A stretch of DNA of 64,000 nucleotides from Chara braunii (GCA_003427395.1 BFEA01000148.1:2622650-2686649), one strand, 5' to 3'; positions 43,070 through 54,365 are shown, numbered from the stretch's first letter. Notes: generated by a model not told the origin, from the sequence alone. Numbers and translations are program-made.

Positions 43070-44399
43070 GAGGGAGAAAGACGGGAGAAAGTGAGATCGT
43101 CGTCGTTCTCCTCGCTTTCCGAGGAAGAAGAGGGAGGACGGTCGGAAGGAGGAAGAAGACGGAGGTAGGAGGTATGCCTGACGATGGGGACAGAGCTATG
43201 GTTGGCACTAGCCTCAGGCGCGACGCGCACCGTGTTAGCGCCGTTGGGTCCGAGTTCGATAACGCGAAAACAACCAGAGTACTTCGGAGCGAGTTTCCGG
43301 TCGCGTGCACATTTACGTACCTGCACTAGGTCCTCTTATTTATATTGGTATTGGGGCCCAACGTTTCCATTCCGGGCCTTGTAGCTACGAACCTGTCTAT
43401 TGTGGGCCAGATCGGTCATCCTTTGTCTTTTTTGGGCCAGCTTCGGAACGGCCCGTTCCATCAAATCAGCGTACCTTTTGGCCTTGGCCTTGAGGGCCGC
43501 ACGCGTGTCTCTACCCATTGCTTCGGCAATTTTTGAGTTGCCCCGGTAATCGACACGGGGAGGCTATTAGTTCGAAGCTGAAAGGGGGTATACCCCGTAG
43601 ACTCGTGAGGGGTGGCCCGATGGATCCCGACGATCTGATACACGATCTCGGGCCAAGGACGCGTGTCGTGTGCCGCTAAGTTCCTGCGAAGGGCGGTTTT
43701 AATCATACGGTTGGCATTCTCGGCCAACCCGTTTGGCTGGGACCTGTGAGGTGCCGTATGTCGGAGCGTGACGCCCCTTCGCGCAAGTAGTTCTTCTACC
43801 TCACCTTTTAATTCAGATCCATTGTCGGTTAGAATTTCTTCCGTATCTAGATGGGTATAGAGGAACCGTTCGACGTACGTGGCTATTTCTGCAGCTTTTC
43901 AGGTCTTACAGGGATAGACCTCGATGTACTTGGAAAAGTGGTCAATTAATACTAATAAAATAGAATATTCACATCGGTTTGGGCCAGGTGGCACGTCAAT
44001 ATCTGCCGTGTCCATACTGACTCACTGAAAAGGACGCTCTACTTCCGTTGGTACGATTGTGTTTGTTCCCTGTATAGGGGCGCGATCAGCGGCACAGACC
44101 GGACAGTTAGCGACAATGTATTTGACATCACCTCGTATATTGGACCAGAACCATCGATTCTGGTCTACAGTTGCCTCCGTGACACGTATCGCGAAATGAG
44201 CGGCATGTTCTTCGTGAGCAGATTGGATCCAATCGTATCTCTGGAAGGGATGGGGAACTGTCAGCCACGAATCTGATCCGTCAGTTTTACGCTTTTCCAA
44301 ATGACCGTTGATCCATCGATAGTCCCGAGATCTCTCGGTCGCCCTACGTCTGTCGTGTTTGGTGAGATGGCCCAATGATAATCCTGCTAATTTTGCCAA
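43036..44399 (-). pseudogene. Integrase (zinc-binding, catalytic core, C-terminal module)
   Basis: It inserts the cDNA into host DNA. The N-terminal zinc site is AHEEHAAHF followed by NCPVC (HHCC type). The core has the three acidic residues in MDTADIDVPP, LTDNGSELK and GLAENANRM (D, D, E). The C-terminal part has KLAPKYSGCFRVIELGPNG, a GPY/F-like module that ends in a Ser-rich acidic tail. I see no chromodomain. In-frame TGAs lie near 44023 (where FQW is expected) and near 43895, and a frameshift lies between about 43520 and 43460. It overlaps the PHD-finger frame upstream by 13 bp. Confidence 0.9.
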
Positions 44400-44761
44400 T
44401 AAAATTTTATCCGTCCAGACTTCCGCCCGTCGGTATTTCTCGTCGTATTCAGGACCGTCCGTACGGCCTCGAATCGAACCTCCGTGGGGAGCTTGTTCGT
44501 TCTACACAAGGGGCACCTCCATTCCTTGCTACTCGTTCGATATCGAACGCAGGCTCCGTGCGCACGATTGACACACGTGGCACATTCCACCCAATTGACA
44601 AATCCGATCCCGAAGGGATGACAGTCGACCCCATAGACTCGCGCAAAACACGTGCAAAAATAACAGAATTTATCAGGAAGGGTGGCGAAGAAGGCCGAGG
44701 AAGTGAGAGGGGCAGAGTCAGTAGGAGAAGAAGGGGTTGCGGAAGCGAGTGGGGTAGTCAT
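44387..44761 (-). CDS. PHD-like zinc finger between RNase H and integrase
   Basis: A 124-codon frame contains CYFC, then WVECATCVNRAHGACV, then WRCPLCRT: C-x2-C, C-x2-C-x4-H-x2-C, C-x2-C, with the Trp before the third Cys and the Trp before the last pair. This is the C4HC3 pattern of PHD fingers, which usually read histone H3 tails. It follows a Ser/Thr/Pro-rich leader and runs into integrase in another frame. In this position it could direct integration to marked chromatin, as chromodomains do in chromoviruses; that is inference. It is in a different frame from both neighbours, so a frameshift is either decay or a real expression device. Confidence 0.75.
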   Translation of the reverse strand: MTTPLASATPSSPTDSAPLTSSAFFATLPDKFCYFCTCFARVYGVDCHPFGIGFVNWVECATCVNRAHGACVRYRTSSKEWRCPLCRTNKLPTEVRFEAVRTVLNTTRNTDGRKSGRIKFYWQN

Positions 44762-44920
44762 GATGGCAGAGGAGGAGGGGATGCAGGGAGATCATAACAG
44801 AACAACTAGTCCTCGTGTCTCTAACTGCTTCGATAAGATTTCCACTTGGCTGTACCGAGGTCCGATCTCCCGTTCGAGTTTGTTCCACGGAATTATCTCC
44901 TTACCCTTTGGAACCTTCTC

Positions 44921-46501
44921 CTGTGTATCTTTTTAACGCAGAACGGGGGAATTAAACTCCCGTTGAATCCCGTTAAACTCCAAAAAATCCCGTTGAATTC
45001 GCGTTAAACGCGAAAATGGGCCACTCCCGCGCTTTTCGGAAAAACGGAATTGATGCGCGGGGTCCGAAACACATGGCCCTAGGCAAAAAATAAAAAAAAA
45101 ATAAAAATAATAAATAATAAATAATAAATAAATAAAAATAAAAATAAAAATAAAAATAAAAATCCCCCCAACCCCTGAAGCACCTCCCATCCGCCCCCAC
45201 ATCCCCCAACCCCCAACGCCCCAGTTATGTGTGTGTAGGTGTGCTTTGTGTGCGCGTATCGTTGTATGTGTGTGCCTGCCGTGAGAGTGTGTCTGTGCAT
45301 GAATATGAATGTATGCGCGTGTGTTTGTGTATGCGTGTGTTTGTAAGTGTGTGTGTGTGTGTCTGTGCTTGTAAGTGTATGTGTGTGTTTGTAAGTGTGT
45401 GCGTGTATGTGTATGTGTATGTTTGTGTATGTGTGTGTTTGTAAGTGTGTGTGTGTATGTGTGTGTTTGTAAGTGTGTGTGTGTGTAAGTGTAAGTGTGT
45501 CTGTGCGTGCGCGTGAGAGTGTGTCTCGCCTTACTCACAACCTCGTTCCCCAACACACAGATTCCACTTGCACCCAAGGACCACCCTGCGCCACACCCAA
45601 CTTACAGCAGCGCAGCTCGGCTATGGCTGCCTGCTCCTTCCTGCTCGCCCGTGAGCGCGTGAGTGGCACGAGCTACAACGNGGNAGCGCTTACGCAGCAT
45701 GCANCCANCACCCGAATGCCCAATGTGGAGGCAGGCCCTTTGCTATATCGAAGTGGCCTGCCTGTGTTCAGTCCCAGGAAGCTTCCAGTAGGCCCCGGTA
45801 GCCTGAGGCACAACACGAACGAGAACAGGCCTTGGGCCTGAGGTGGTTGCATGCCCCCAACTGCCTTTGGCCGGTGTTTGGCCCAGTACCCGTATCCAGC
45901 CCAGGACCTGCTTTCCATACATTCACACAGGCGGCCCAGGACCTGGGTTCCCTAAACCAACTGACCGCAGACTCATGCAACCTGCTACAGGCCCAATTTT
46001 GTGTGTGTGTGTGTCTTTTTTTCCTTTTTTTAATTTGCTTTTTATGGTTTTGATTTTTTTTAAAATACACGGAGTTCCAAAAAAATAAAATAACAAATAA
46101 ATTGTTGTACATCTTTGAAAGATCTACAACCCTATATTTTTTTATTTTTATTATTATTATTTTTTTTTAGCCCTTAAAAAACCTGTGTGAAACCCAAAAC
46201 AAAAACACTCATTTTATTTTAGTTTTTGTTTTTTCATTGTGTGTTTATGTTTTTGATTTTAAAACAATAGATTTAAACATCAAAAAATAAAAATACAAAT
46301 ACAGGGTTGTAGTCCTCAACAAAACCTACAACCCCATATTTTTTATATTTTTTTTGGATAATTTTTAGTTCAGGAAAAAAATCATCCCGGACCCCGTTAA
46401 TTCGCGTCCAACTCGCGTTTGAACGGGAGTTTAACGCTAATTCAACGCGCGTTGAATTTTTCAACGCGAAACCCGCGTTAAATCCAATTTCGGACACACA
46501 G
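44921..46501. mobile_element. hAT-like non-autonomous DNA transposon (1.58 kb)
   Basis: It begins CTGTGTATC and ends GGACACACAG (short inverted ends), with ACCTTCTC duplicated at 44913-44920 and 46502-46509. An 8-bp target duplication and short ends are typical of hAT. Subterminal regions on both sides are rich in AACGGGA, TTAAACTCCCGTT and GTTGAA motifs. The interior is simple repeats (AAATA, TG), a GC-rich stretch with four Ns (45681-45708) and no transposase. Removing it joins the RT-RNase H frame to a further 50 or so open codons, confirming the boundaries. Confidence 0.82.
45229..45535. repeat. (TG)n-rich simple repeat inside the hAT-like element
   Basis: Interrupted GTGTGT and GTAAGTGTGTGTG repeats. 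The long frames are Val-Cys/His-Thr artefacts. Confidence 0.9.
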
Positions 46502-46521
46502 ACCTTCTCTGGCCGGTGCAG

Positions 46522-47760
46522 TCATGTCAGTCCGTCCGCATTCCCGTATCTCTCGTGCTTCCGATGGCGGATGTCAAAGTCCATGCTCTGCAACACCGTT
46601 GCCCATCGCCTGATCATGCCCGAGTAATCCTTCGACTTCTTCAGAGCCAACAGGGGCTCATGATCAGTCACCAAGGTGAATTTTCGCCCGTACAGGTAAG
46701 CACGGAAGTGGCTGATTCCCCAGAGAGCCGCATAGCATTCACTCGTTGGAGCGGCGTAATTGCGCTTGCAGGCGGACACTGATTTGGACGCATACTCCAC
46801 TACACTCTCGAGTCCGCTTGGTCCCTCCTGGGCAAGGATCGCCGAAATCGCCTCTGACTGCCAGTCAGTGATGAGAACAAAAGGCTTTTCGGGTTCCGGT
46901 CTTATAAGGACCGGAGCCGAAATGAGAGCAGCCTTGAGTTTGAAAAACACTTGATCGCACTTCGGCGTCCAGATCAACGACTGATCCTTGCGCAGGAGAT
47001 TTGTGAGGGGTCCCGCAATCGCCGCGAAACCCTTGATAAATCTTCGGTAATACGAAGCTAGGCCCAGAAAGGCGCGAACTTGCGTGATAGTGGTAGGCAC
47101 TGGCGCGTCTCTGACAGCTGCCACCTTCTGCGGCTCCGGTTGGAGTCCCTTGTCTGTCACCACGTGCCCCAGGAAAGAAATGGTGGTGAGGAAAAACTGA
47201 CACTTCTCAAGCGCCACCTTGAAACCTGCATCTCGTAACGCATGCAGTGCCCACCCGATGTGCTGCACGTGCCCCTCGTAGGAACTTGAATACACCAAGA
47301 TGTCATCCATGTATACAATCGCGCAGTAGTTGATGATGCTTTGCGCCAAACGAGTCTTTCGTACAAAGTTCTGAAAAGCCATGTTCATGGCCCGCTGGAA
47401 AGTCGTAGGGGCGTTGCAAATACCCATCGGACATCGAATCCACTGCCATGTACCCTCGAAAAGCACAAACGCTGTTTTCAGACGATTTTCTTCTCGAACA
47501 AGAAGATGATGGAACCCATGACGGACATCAAACTTGCTGAAAAATCGAGCACTCCCAATCGCATCCAACAACTCATCAATCCAGGGGAGGGGGTACATTT
47601 CTTTGATCGTGATATCATTCAACTTTCGGTAATCAGTGCAAATGCGAATCCCTCCGGCTTTTTTAGGTACGATTACTACAGGGAAAGACCATGGTGCTAT
47701 AATGGGTTCGATCCATCCATTAGCTTCGAACTTCTTAATCCGTTGAAAAGCGGCCGCTCG
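46522..47760 (-). pseudogene. Reverse transcriptase and RNase H
   Basis: RT motifs in order: LNDITIKEMYPLPWIDELLD, FFSKFDVRHGFHHLLV, WIRCPMGICNAPTTFQRAMN, YMDDILVYS (catalytic DD), SFLGHVVTDKGL, LGLASYYRRFIKGFA. RNase H follows: FVLITDWQSEAISAILAQ (the usual Asp is kept), VEYASKSVS, TSECYAALWGI and VTDHEPLLAL. This is the Ty3/gypsy type. The frame from about 47622 to 46522 is intact. The start of the domain (to about 47760) is frameshifted and a TGA follows GNADGLT. After it, sequence continues across the hAT-like insertion. Confidence 0.93.
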
Positions 47761-48452
47761 TTGGGTGGGTGGTCTTCCGTGAGGATAGCATGCTCGATCA
47801 CATTTGTCAAGCCGATGTCATTATCGTGTATGCTCAATACATCTGCGTAACCATTTAACACACGGATTAACGACTTTCGTAGTTCCGCGGGAACGTGACT
47901 CGGGAGGCTGATCGTTGATTCCCTGGACATCTTAAGGGGGATATCGATCCAATCAACCGGCCGCTCCCGCCGCTCATTGACACTAGAGAAAACGGAACTA
48001 CTTGTGCGCACAGAGAAGACAGTTGCTATCATCTGGGACTCAGCGAGGCTGATCATCTCTGTTTCCTTGGTTTCAGCGTCGGTTTCTGAACTAACCGAAG
48101 TCGGTTCCACAATTAGCCCTGTTAGATCTGTCATTTCTTGCATCAGATTAGGTACGTCACTTACCGGTGCTTCCACCTCTTGTTTAATCAAGGCGATGGT
48201 GACTCCTGTCGTTAGTAATGGTCTGGGCGGAAAAACAGAGACATCCAAATACTGTTCGGTTTGTTGATAACGCGTTCGTAAGGAAAAAACTCCCTCGTAC
48301 AATGTGCGAGGGGGTTCCAAATCATCAGTCAGGTCGGAAACTTGCAATATGGGTTCCCCGAGGAGGATTGAAGGACTGACCTGGGTTGTTAGAGGCGTGA
48401 ATGCACTGTCTTCAGAATCCACGTGGAAACTTCGAGCGGTGTCGGGGCACAC
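47697..48452 (-). pseudogene. Pol linker and RT N-terminus
   Basis: A 251-codon frame with an acidic, Thr/Ser-rich first part that I do not recognise. It then reads VPAELRKSLIRVLNGYADVL and HDNDIGLTNVIEHAIL, the usual region just before RT in Ty3/gypsy polyproteins. It passes into RT through a frameshift near 47740. Confidence 0.75.
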
Positions 48453-48500
48453 TCAAAATTATTCAGGGGTTTCGTGTTCGAAAAGTTCAACCAGATATTT

Positions 48501-49164
48501 TCATTCCTCTTCAGTGGACATCTCTTCTTCGTATTCTTGTTCCCTGATTTCATCCCCGAAGTGTGAGGGAGAGCATTCGTTGGGATCAATGTACCGGATA
48601 ATCCCTATTTGGGCCGGGTTGGGGACCCGTTTCATCGTTCGGGGGGAAACTCGCAAAGGATCAGTTTGAGGTTTTCCTCCAGTTTGTGTGAGCACCAGTT
48701 GCTTTGAATTGAAATGCAGACGTGCGCCCACTGCCATCGCCCAAGGTAATCCCAACAACATAGAATAGGAATGTACATCTATTACGAGCGCGTTAACAAG
48801 GACGTGTACTCGTCCAACTTTTACAGCCACATTCTCGATAATGCCTACGATATTCATTGCTTCCTCGTCGGCAGGGACAGTCTTTGCCAGATTGAGGAAG
48901 AATGGATCCCAGTCGTCTCGTCTTTTTGACGGTATCCAATGATATGGTCACGGCAGAAGACCCTGTGTCAATAAGGGCATTAAACGGTTTGCCCCACACT
49001 TCACAATCACATTCCGCACTTTTCCATAGTACCGACCGAGCTCGTACGAAGTGATCTTTTTCTACTAAAGAGATCGCTGCTATACGTACGGCTTCAAGTT
49101 CCGACTTTTTCGTGTCGGGCTCAGGGGGTACGACTTCCTCGCTTTCTTCTTTCTTCCTCAACAT
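48501..49164 (-). pseudogene. Retropepsin-type aspartic protease
   Basis: ALIDTGSSAVTISLDTVKK holds the catalytic DTGS. The second half, SYSMLLGLPWAMAVGARL, is in another frame after a shift at about 48800-48855. It would cut the Gag-Pol polyprotein. Confidence 0.85.
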
Positions 49165-49359
49165 CCGTTGTATGCGTTGATAGGTGAAACGCTTTTGATT
49201 TTTCTGGCAGTGTTGTAAAAGTTTATCGTTCGCCGCTTCAGATATGGTGAGCAGATGCCCTATAGGGATAGGGACGCAAATATCTAATTGCTTGAGCGTT
49301 TTCAGTACATCAATATCCCGTGTCCGAAACTGTGGTCCAGGATTGGACTCGCGATCGAC

Positions 49360-50070
49360 CTATTCGAGATCATCCTGGGCCGATCGGATCGCTCCGATCA
49401 TTCCGGCAAGATGGAGATACTCGAGGGAATCGACCATGTCAGCAGCGTCAGAGGAAGAGGCTCCTGCGGTCGACGCTATTGTCACCGAAGAGGAAGGCTG
49501 TTCTGGAGCATACGCTACGAGCTCTCCCCCCTGGTCTGTGTCTATCAGAGCAATCACTCGTCCTTGATTAAGGGCGACTGGGGCCGCAGCAGGGGGGGGC
49601 TGATTTCGTTTCGGCTGCGGACAGTCTCGGGGGAAATGCCCGGGCTGCTTGCAGTTAAAGCATTCGATCTTCCCTGTTGGATTAGCTAGATGAGGGAACT
49701 GAGGCGCGAACCCTGGAGCAGGTGGGACAGGTAAGAGTGGAAACGATGCAGGGGCAAGCCGAGCAGGAGCTGGGTTAGGCTTAATGAGCCTGCTCATTAT
49801 CAGTTCCATTCGCTCCATATGAGCGGCCTGCATTTGGATCAAGTTGTTCACCCATTTGGACTGCTTGGTAGTAACCGTATGGATCATCTGGGCAAGGTGT
49901 AGATTAGTTACGGTCGGCGAGAGGGGTTCACATGAAGTTCCGCTTCTAATGGCTGCGATCGATTGATTCACCGGGGGAGATGGAGGAGAAACAGTTGGGA
50001 TATCGGAGACAATCCCGTCGGGAAGATCATGGCCGGGCGGGGATAAAATCGTTCGACTGCTTGTAGCCAT
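49360..50070 (-). pseudogene. Gag C-terminal part with CCHC zinc knuckle
   Basis: CFNCKQPGHFPRDCPQPKRN is a classic C-x2-C-x4-H-x4-C nucleocapsid knuckle. It is preceded by a Pro-rich region and a short helical region (NNLIQMQAAHMERMELIMSR). It binds and packages the RNA. Confidence 0.88.
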
Positions 50071-50245
50071 GATCGCCTTTTGGCCGTTACATCCCGTATG
50101 GTATCTGTAATGTCCTCGTCTCCCTGGCTGAATTTTTTTTTCTTGTATCAGCCAAGTCTAACTCCAACGCCTTAGTGATGATAACCGATAACTGGGTTGT
50201 TTTCGGCGAAGCTTTTTTCTGCAGTTTCCCTTTCAAGGTCGGACT

Positions 50246-50653
50246 TCAAAGGTGATCAATAAACAAGTCTCGAGCGGAATTCTCGTCTCGCCCAGATTTG
50301 TCCAACGAGGTTTGAAATCGATCGACGAAATCGGGCAATAATTCCCCTAGTCCTTGTGGTCGATTTTTTAGTACATACCAGGCGGCATCTTCACTAACCG
50401 TGTCGAATCGAGCCAAGAATGCTCGCTTGAAAGTATCCCAATCTACCCACGTATGTTTTCTAAACCAGTCATGTAATGTGTTGCGAAGTAGTAATATCAG
50501 AACACGGGGAAGATCGGCTGCGCTGTAGTTTTGAGCTTCGACAACTTCCAGCCTGGCCTCGGGACGGGTATGGTTAGGGAAGAAGGGAAAGGGGGCAATG
50601 ATGCTAACGATCACCCTAGTACCGTCCACCATTGGAACTGCTGGTGCAGCCAC
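50246..50653 (-). pseudogene. Gag capsid-like region
   Basis: The frame reads LLLRNTLHDWFRKHTWVDWD and FKRAFLARFDTV, then LLPDFVDRFQTSLDKSG. This matches the usual retrotransposon Gag pattern (W..F...F...F). It is separated from the zinc-knuckle part by a frameshift at about 50070-50246. It lies next to the 5' LTR. Confidence 0.82.
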
Positions 50654-50981
50654 ACTAGACTGGGACCTGGTTATGGGACGATCTCGATGAGCTAGTTGAG
50701 GCTCTCTCCTACCTCTCGCCAGTTCGACTTACTATCAGAACCGACACGTGTTGTACCAACCTCACACCCTGTGCTGTCTTTTGTTCGGAGTGTGAGACGT
50801 GCGGAAAGAGGCCCCAAAAAACAGCAAGGATTTTTGGGAAATTGAGTGTGGGGACACATGTGGAACTGAAATCTCCCGTGAGGGTCTGATGAAGCAAGTG
50901 GATTAATTTCGCGCGTCGCAGAATGCGCGCGCGGCCATGGCGCGAAAACAGAAAGATCTCAATTCAATCCAGAAAGTACTG

Positions 50982-51509
50982 TCAGGCTTCCCACCGGGCT
51001 ACAGCCCGTTGTTCAGAATGAAAAGACTCGGGCACGCTTCGCGTGTTTCGTTTTCGTATCAGATCTCGTCGTCGTTCGCTGGTCAGTTCCGAATCCGACG
51101 TGGATGGTCTCAGCCGAGTGGCTCTTTCCTTATGCTCGTCCTCACTCCGTATTCGGTAGTGGAAGCCCTTTGCTTCGTAGCGATCGAAACGCTGGCACTC
51201 CGTGCACAGAGTATGAGGCCAATGGGGCGCCACTGCTGTCCACGGAATGACGATTAGCTCGTTAAACGGCAACTATATCGAGTAGGGTGGAAAGTGCGTA
51301 TCGATAATGACAAATTCGGCGTCTACGAACCCAGAACAACGGTTGGCCGAAGGGAAGTAATACTGCCCGCCGATTTGTGCGACGGCTTCTCGTACGTCCC
51401 ACTCACATACACATGTCCTTTCCTCACTGTAGGGGAAAAGGTTGCGTTGGGATGGGAGATTCGGGAGGCTGGCGCCCAATCGAAGGGTGCTTGTCAGTCC
51501 ACATATCAA
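50982..51509 (-). pseudogene. LTR-encoded ORF, copy B (broken)
   Basis: It is almost the same as copy A (CEWDV, IIDTHFPP, PFNELIVIPWTAV, WPHTLCTECQRF, AKGFHYRIRSEDE) but has a one-base insertion in a C run near 51425 and a TAG just before LPFNEL. Because it lies in the 5' LTR, this copy would be in the leader of the element's own transcript. Confidence 0.75.
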
Positions 51510-52071
51510 TCAATCACATATATCCAGAGGAATCATTAAGAGAAAAAAAATCATTCATGCGACCTTCAATCTACCCTTCTTGACACACGACAGAGCAGAC
51601 ACACATCAGCTTGATCATGCATAGGGCTAGGGGACCGACCCGCGACTCGGTGCAACACAACTTTGGTTTCCGGCCCTTGGTTTCTCAAGGTAGCCTGGTG
51701 GCGTGGCTGTTGATGTCGCGCCGCATAAGGCAGATGGCATGCACAGTACGTTCGGGACTATAGATCTAAACACTCTTGTATTCTCGAACAAAATCCCGAC
51801 GTCACTCGTCTAATCAATCCGAAAAGTCACGCATCTCTATTCATGCATTCACTGTGGAAGGTGCGAAAATGAGACATTCACAGGAAAGATGGATCGCATC
51901 GCACAGTACACACGCATCCACCGTTCACAAGACAAGTAGACGGGGTCCTTGTGAGGAGGATTACCCAGGAAACTAATGGAAGAGTTCCGGAAGAAGTTCT
52001 TTCACTCAGAAACAGGATGTCGACTCATTCCCATTCAAGAGAGGGACAATCATTCAGATGCATCGTCTTTC

Positions 52072-52144
<73 letters not shown>

Positions 52145-52555
52145 AGGGAATTAAAGTCCAAAATAGAAGATGACAAGACCCAGGAAGAGAAAAGTTCGGC
52201 GTCACCGCCGTACACTCACGCCAAAGATAACAATCCGCAACAAGGGCGCATTTGCCGTTAATTCGAATATGGCTCCGGGCCAATCAACTCAACATCAACC
52301 CTCGTACCCGCACCGACGATCCCGACAGTCGCGTGCTAACTCCTATTACTGTGATCGTCACCTCGTTGTCGTAAACTCGACACGGTTCACCCAGATCCCA
52401 AAGTCCGTCGTGGCGATCCAGCGCGCAACCGGCCAGTCTATCGTCAGCTCGACAGGACTTTCCGAATCGCTTCAAACACTTTGCCTGGCCACTGCTTCCC
52501 GGAAGGTGGCTTGAGAGTCGAGAACGTAAGAGAGTTTGGCGGGCGCGCTTGCGGG

Positions 52556-52562
52556 TTTTATA
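52556..52562 (-). promoter_or_regulatory. Probable TATA box of the 5' LTR
   Basis: TATAAAA on the minus strand (context CTATAAAACCCGCAAGC). It lies about 910 bp into the LTR, which would put transcription start near 52530 and leave about 1.8 kb of LTR, including the LTR ORF, within the transcript. Confidence 0.55.
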
Positions 52563-53466
52563 GTTGCGACAGAGGAGATAGAAGGGGGAGAGAACGACGG
52601 GAAGGCGGGGGTGGAGGAGGAGAAGGAGGAGAAGACTTTGAGAAGAGCGCTCCGAGAACGCCATGTTGATTCCCTCGGAACTCAAGGTTCAACCAATCAG
52701 ATTCGTCACGCGATAGGAAGGTCCTATCGATCCACGCACCTGATTGGCGAGCGGGAGTTATCGGGGGATCGACTGGGAGTCGTACGCCAGACTCAAAGGG
52801 TGAGAAGAGAAAAGGCGCGAGAGGTGGCGCAAGACGGGTCCAAGGATCAGACGATCAAGAAAGGGAAATGGGCGCGCAAAACAGCAAGACGGGCGAGGGT
52901 GAGAGAGGGAGAAACAGTTACGGGGAGAGAGAAAGAGGAGGGAGAAGGGAAGGGAGCATGGGAGGGAGCGATGCGGGGGACAGAGAGGAGAAAGCCTCTG
53001 CATGAGTGGCGCCGTCAACAAAAAAAAAAGAAAATAAAAGGCACCGAAACAGTTACAGTTTGCTTCTATCCTAATTCAAAATTGAAATCACCATATCCAC
53101 GCGCGAAGAAGCGACGCGGGAAAAATCCTACGCCAATTCGTATTCACGCGAAATTCCGAGAATTTTTCCCGTCGCGCCCAAGAACATTCACACACCCAAA
53201 AAGGACACGTCGAAGTTCCGCTTATCCCGGAATTCCCAACTACTGAGCCCAATTCCCAGTGCGCTCGCTAAGGCGCACGTAAATTCCCATGTATTTCCCA
53301 ACTTTGCAAGAAGAAAAACAAATCTCAGCAGTCGAAAAAGCTCTCAAAAAGGAAAATGCGGCACCTGAAAGCAAGAACTCAAAACGGGGTTTTACTGGGG
53401 TTGGTATGATACAAGCAAAAGAAAAGGGTACGAAAGATGGCACGGGGTCGGGAAGTGGTTCGTCAC

Positions 53467-53630
53467 ACGTATCCTTTTCTTGTTGTACAGGAAGGGTTGC
53501 GGCGGGGGCACGGGAAGTTGGCACCCGGTCGGGTTGGGGCCGTCAGTCCACATGGCAGCGAAGATAAGCTCAAAACATATCTTAATCATACATCACTCCA
53601 AGCAATCAGATTTTCTTTTAAAAGCCCAGG
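53467..53630 (-). mobile_element. Old LTR (copy C), second part
   Basis: It continues the alignment that stops at 38314 (matches LTR A from about 38990). It fades out at about 53630, so the rest of this LTR has been lost. It encodes the N-terminal part (MWTDGPNPTGCQLPVP..., from 53553) of the copy C LTR ORF on the minus strand. Confidence 0.8.
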
Positions 53631-53689
53631 GTAGAGGTCAAGGATCAGACGCGCGGTGATTGCTGGTAGCGGCAGCCAATGGTTGTCCT

Positions 53690-53970
53690 GACAGGATAGG
53701 CCACCTACCCTACCCATCCCTACGTTAATGCTCCCAGCGCACCCCCTGTCCCTACTATCCTACCTCAGTGTGACCATCACTCTGGACCATCACCCTACCA
53801 GTATTGAGGGCAACTTGGACCAGACAGCAGTGACAAGCACCAGGGTTGGGCCTACCTCCCAGCCCTGATGGAAGCGGAAGCGGACGAACCTTGCCGTATG
53901 AGAACTTCGGACGCCAGGCTCATGCAATCTTCTACAGGCCCAATTCAGAGAGTCTACCCAGCAGGATTAC
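53690..53970 (+). repeat. Dispersed repeat family R2, copy 1
   Basis: ACTATCCTACCTCAGTGT, then CTTGGACCAGACAG, CACCAGGGTTGGGC and CATGCAATCTTCTACAGGCCC. Related sequence occurs at 62170-62400 (same strand), 60280-60440 (opposite strand) and partly at about 45970 inside the hAT-like element. Confidence 0.65.
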
Positions 53971-54365
53971 CTGAGCAAGGCAGGCCAGCGCCCGCGGACA
54001 CATCCTACCGTCCTTCCCCTAGCTTACCCAAGGCTAGGCGGAACTCAGACTAGCCGGAGCAACTTATATCCCTACCCTGCCCTAGAGCTAAGCCATGCAT
54101 GCGTAGACCCCGTCATATACCTGATGGACCCCCCCAGCCCAGTATCGTAGTTGTGTGTATATGTCTGTGGCTAGAGGCTATGTTTGTTTTGTATTGGCCC
54201 ATAGGGCCATGTTTTTGTGTCTGCCCGAAGGCTATGTGTGCTCTGTGTAACTGTATAGCGAGATATGTGTGCCCGAAGGCCAGATATGTGCAGTACTATG
54301 TAGAGGGAACTATCTGTTTGTTGACGAGATGACAGGCCGAGCTGGACAAGAAACCCCCCCAAAGT

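Larger units (their letters stand above)
38315..53466 (-). mobile_element. Ty3/gypsy-type LTR retrotransposon, 15.15 kb
   Basis: Near-identical LTRs of about 2.7 kb flank gag, protease, RT, RNase H, a PHD-like finger, integrase and three extra ORFs, all on the minus strand. The LTR termini are TGTGACG...CGTCAC. ACGTA is duplicated at 38310-38314 and 53467-53471. The element lies inside an older LTR of the same family. RT-RNase H-integrase order defines Ty3/gypsy. Stops, frameshifts and a hAT-like insertion make it inactive, yet the LTRs are still very similar. I could not identify a clear primer-binding site or polypurine tract. Confidence 0.93.
50752..53466 (-). repeat. 5' LTR (copy B)
   Basis: It is near identical by eye to 38315-41017. 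It ends CGTCAC before the target duplication ACGTA. At the gag-proximal end, TGTGACGCG is replaced by TTGTAC, so the boundary there is uncertain by a few bases. A GA run of about 65 bp at 52076-52140 is far longer than in copy A. Confidence 0.92.
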
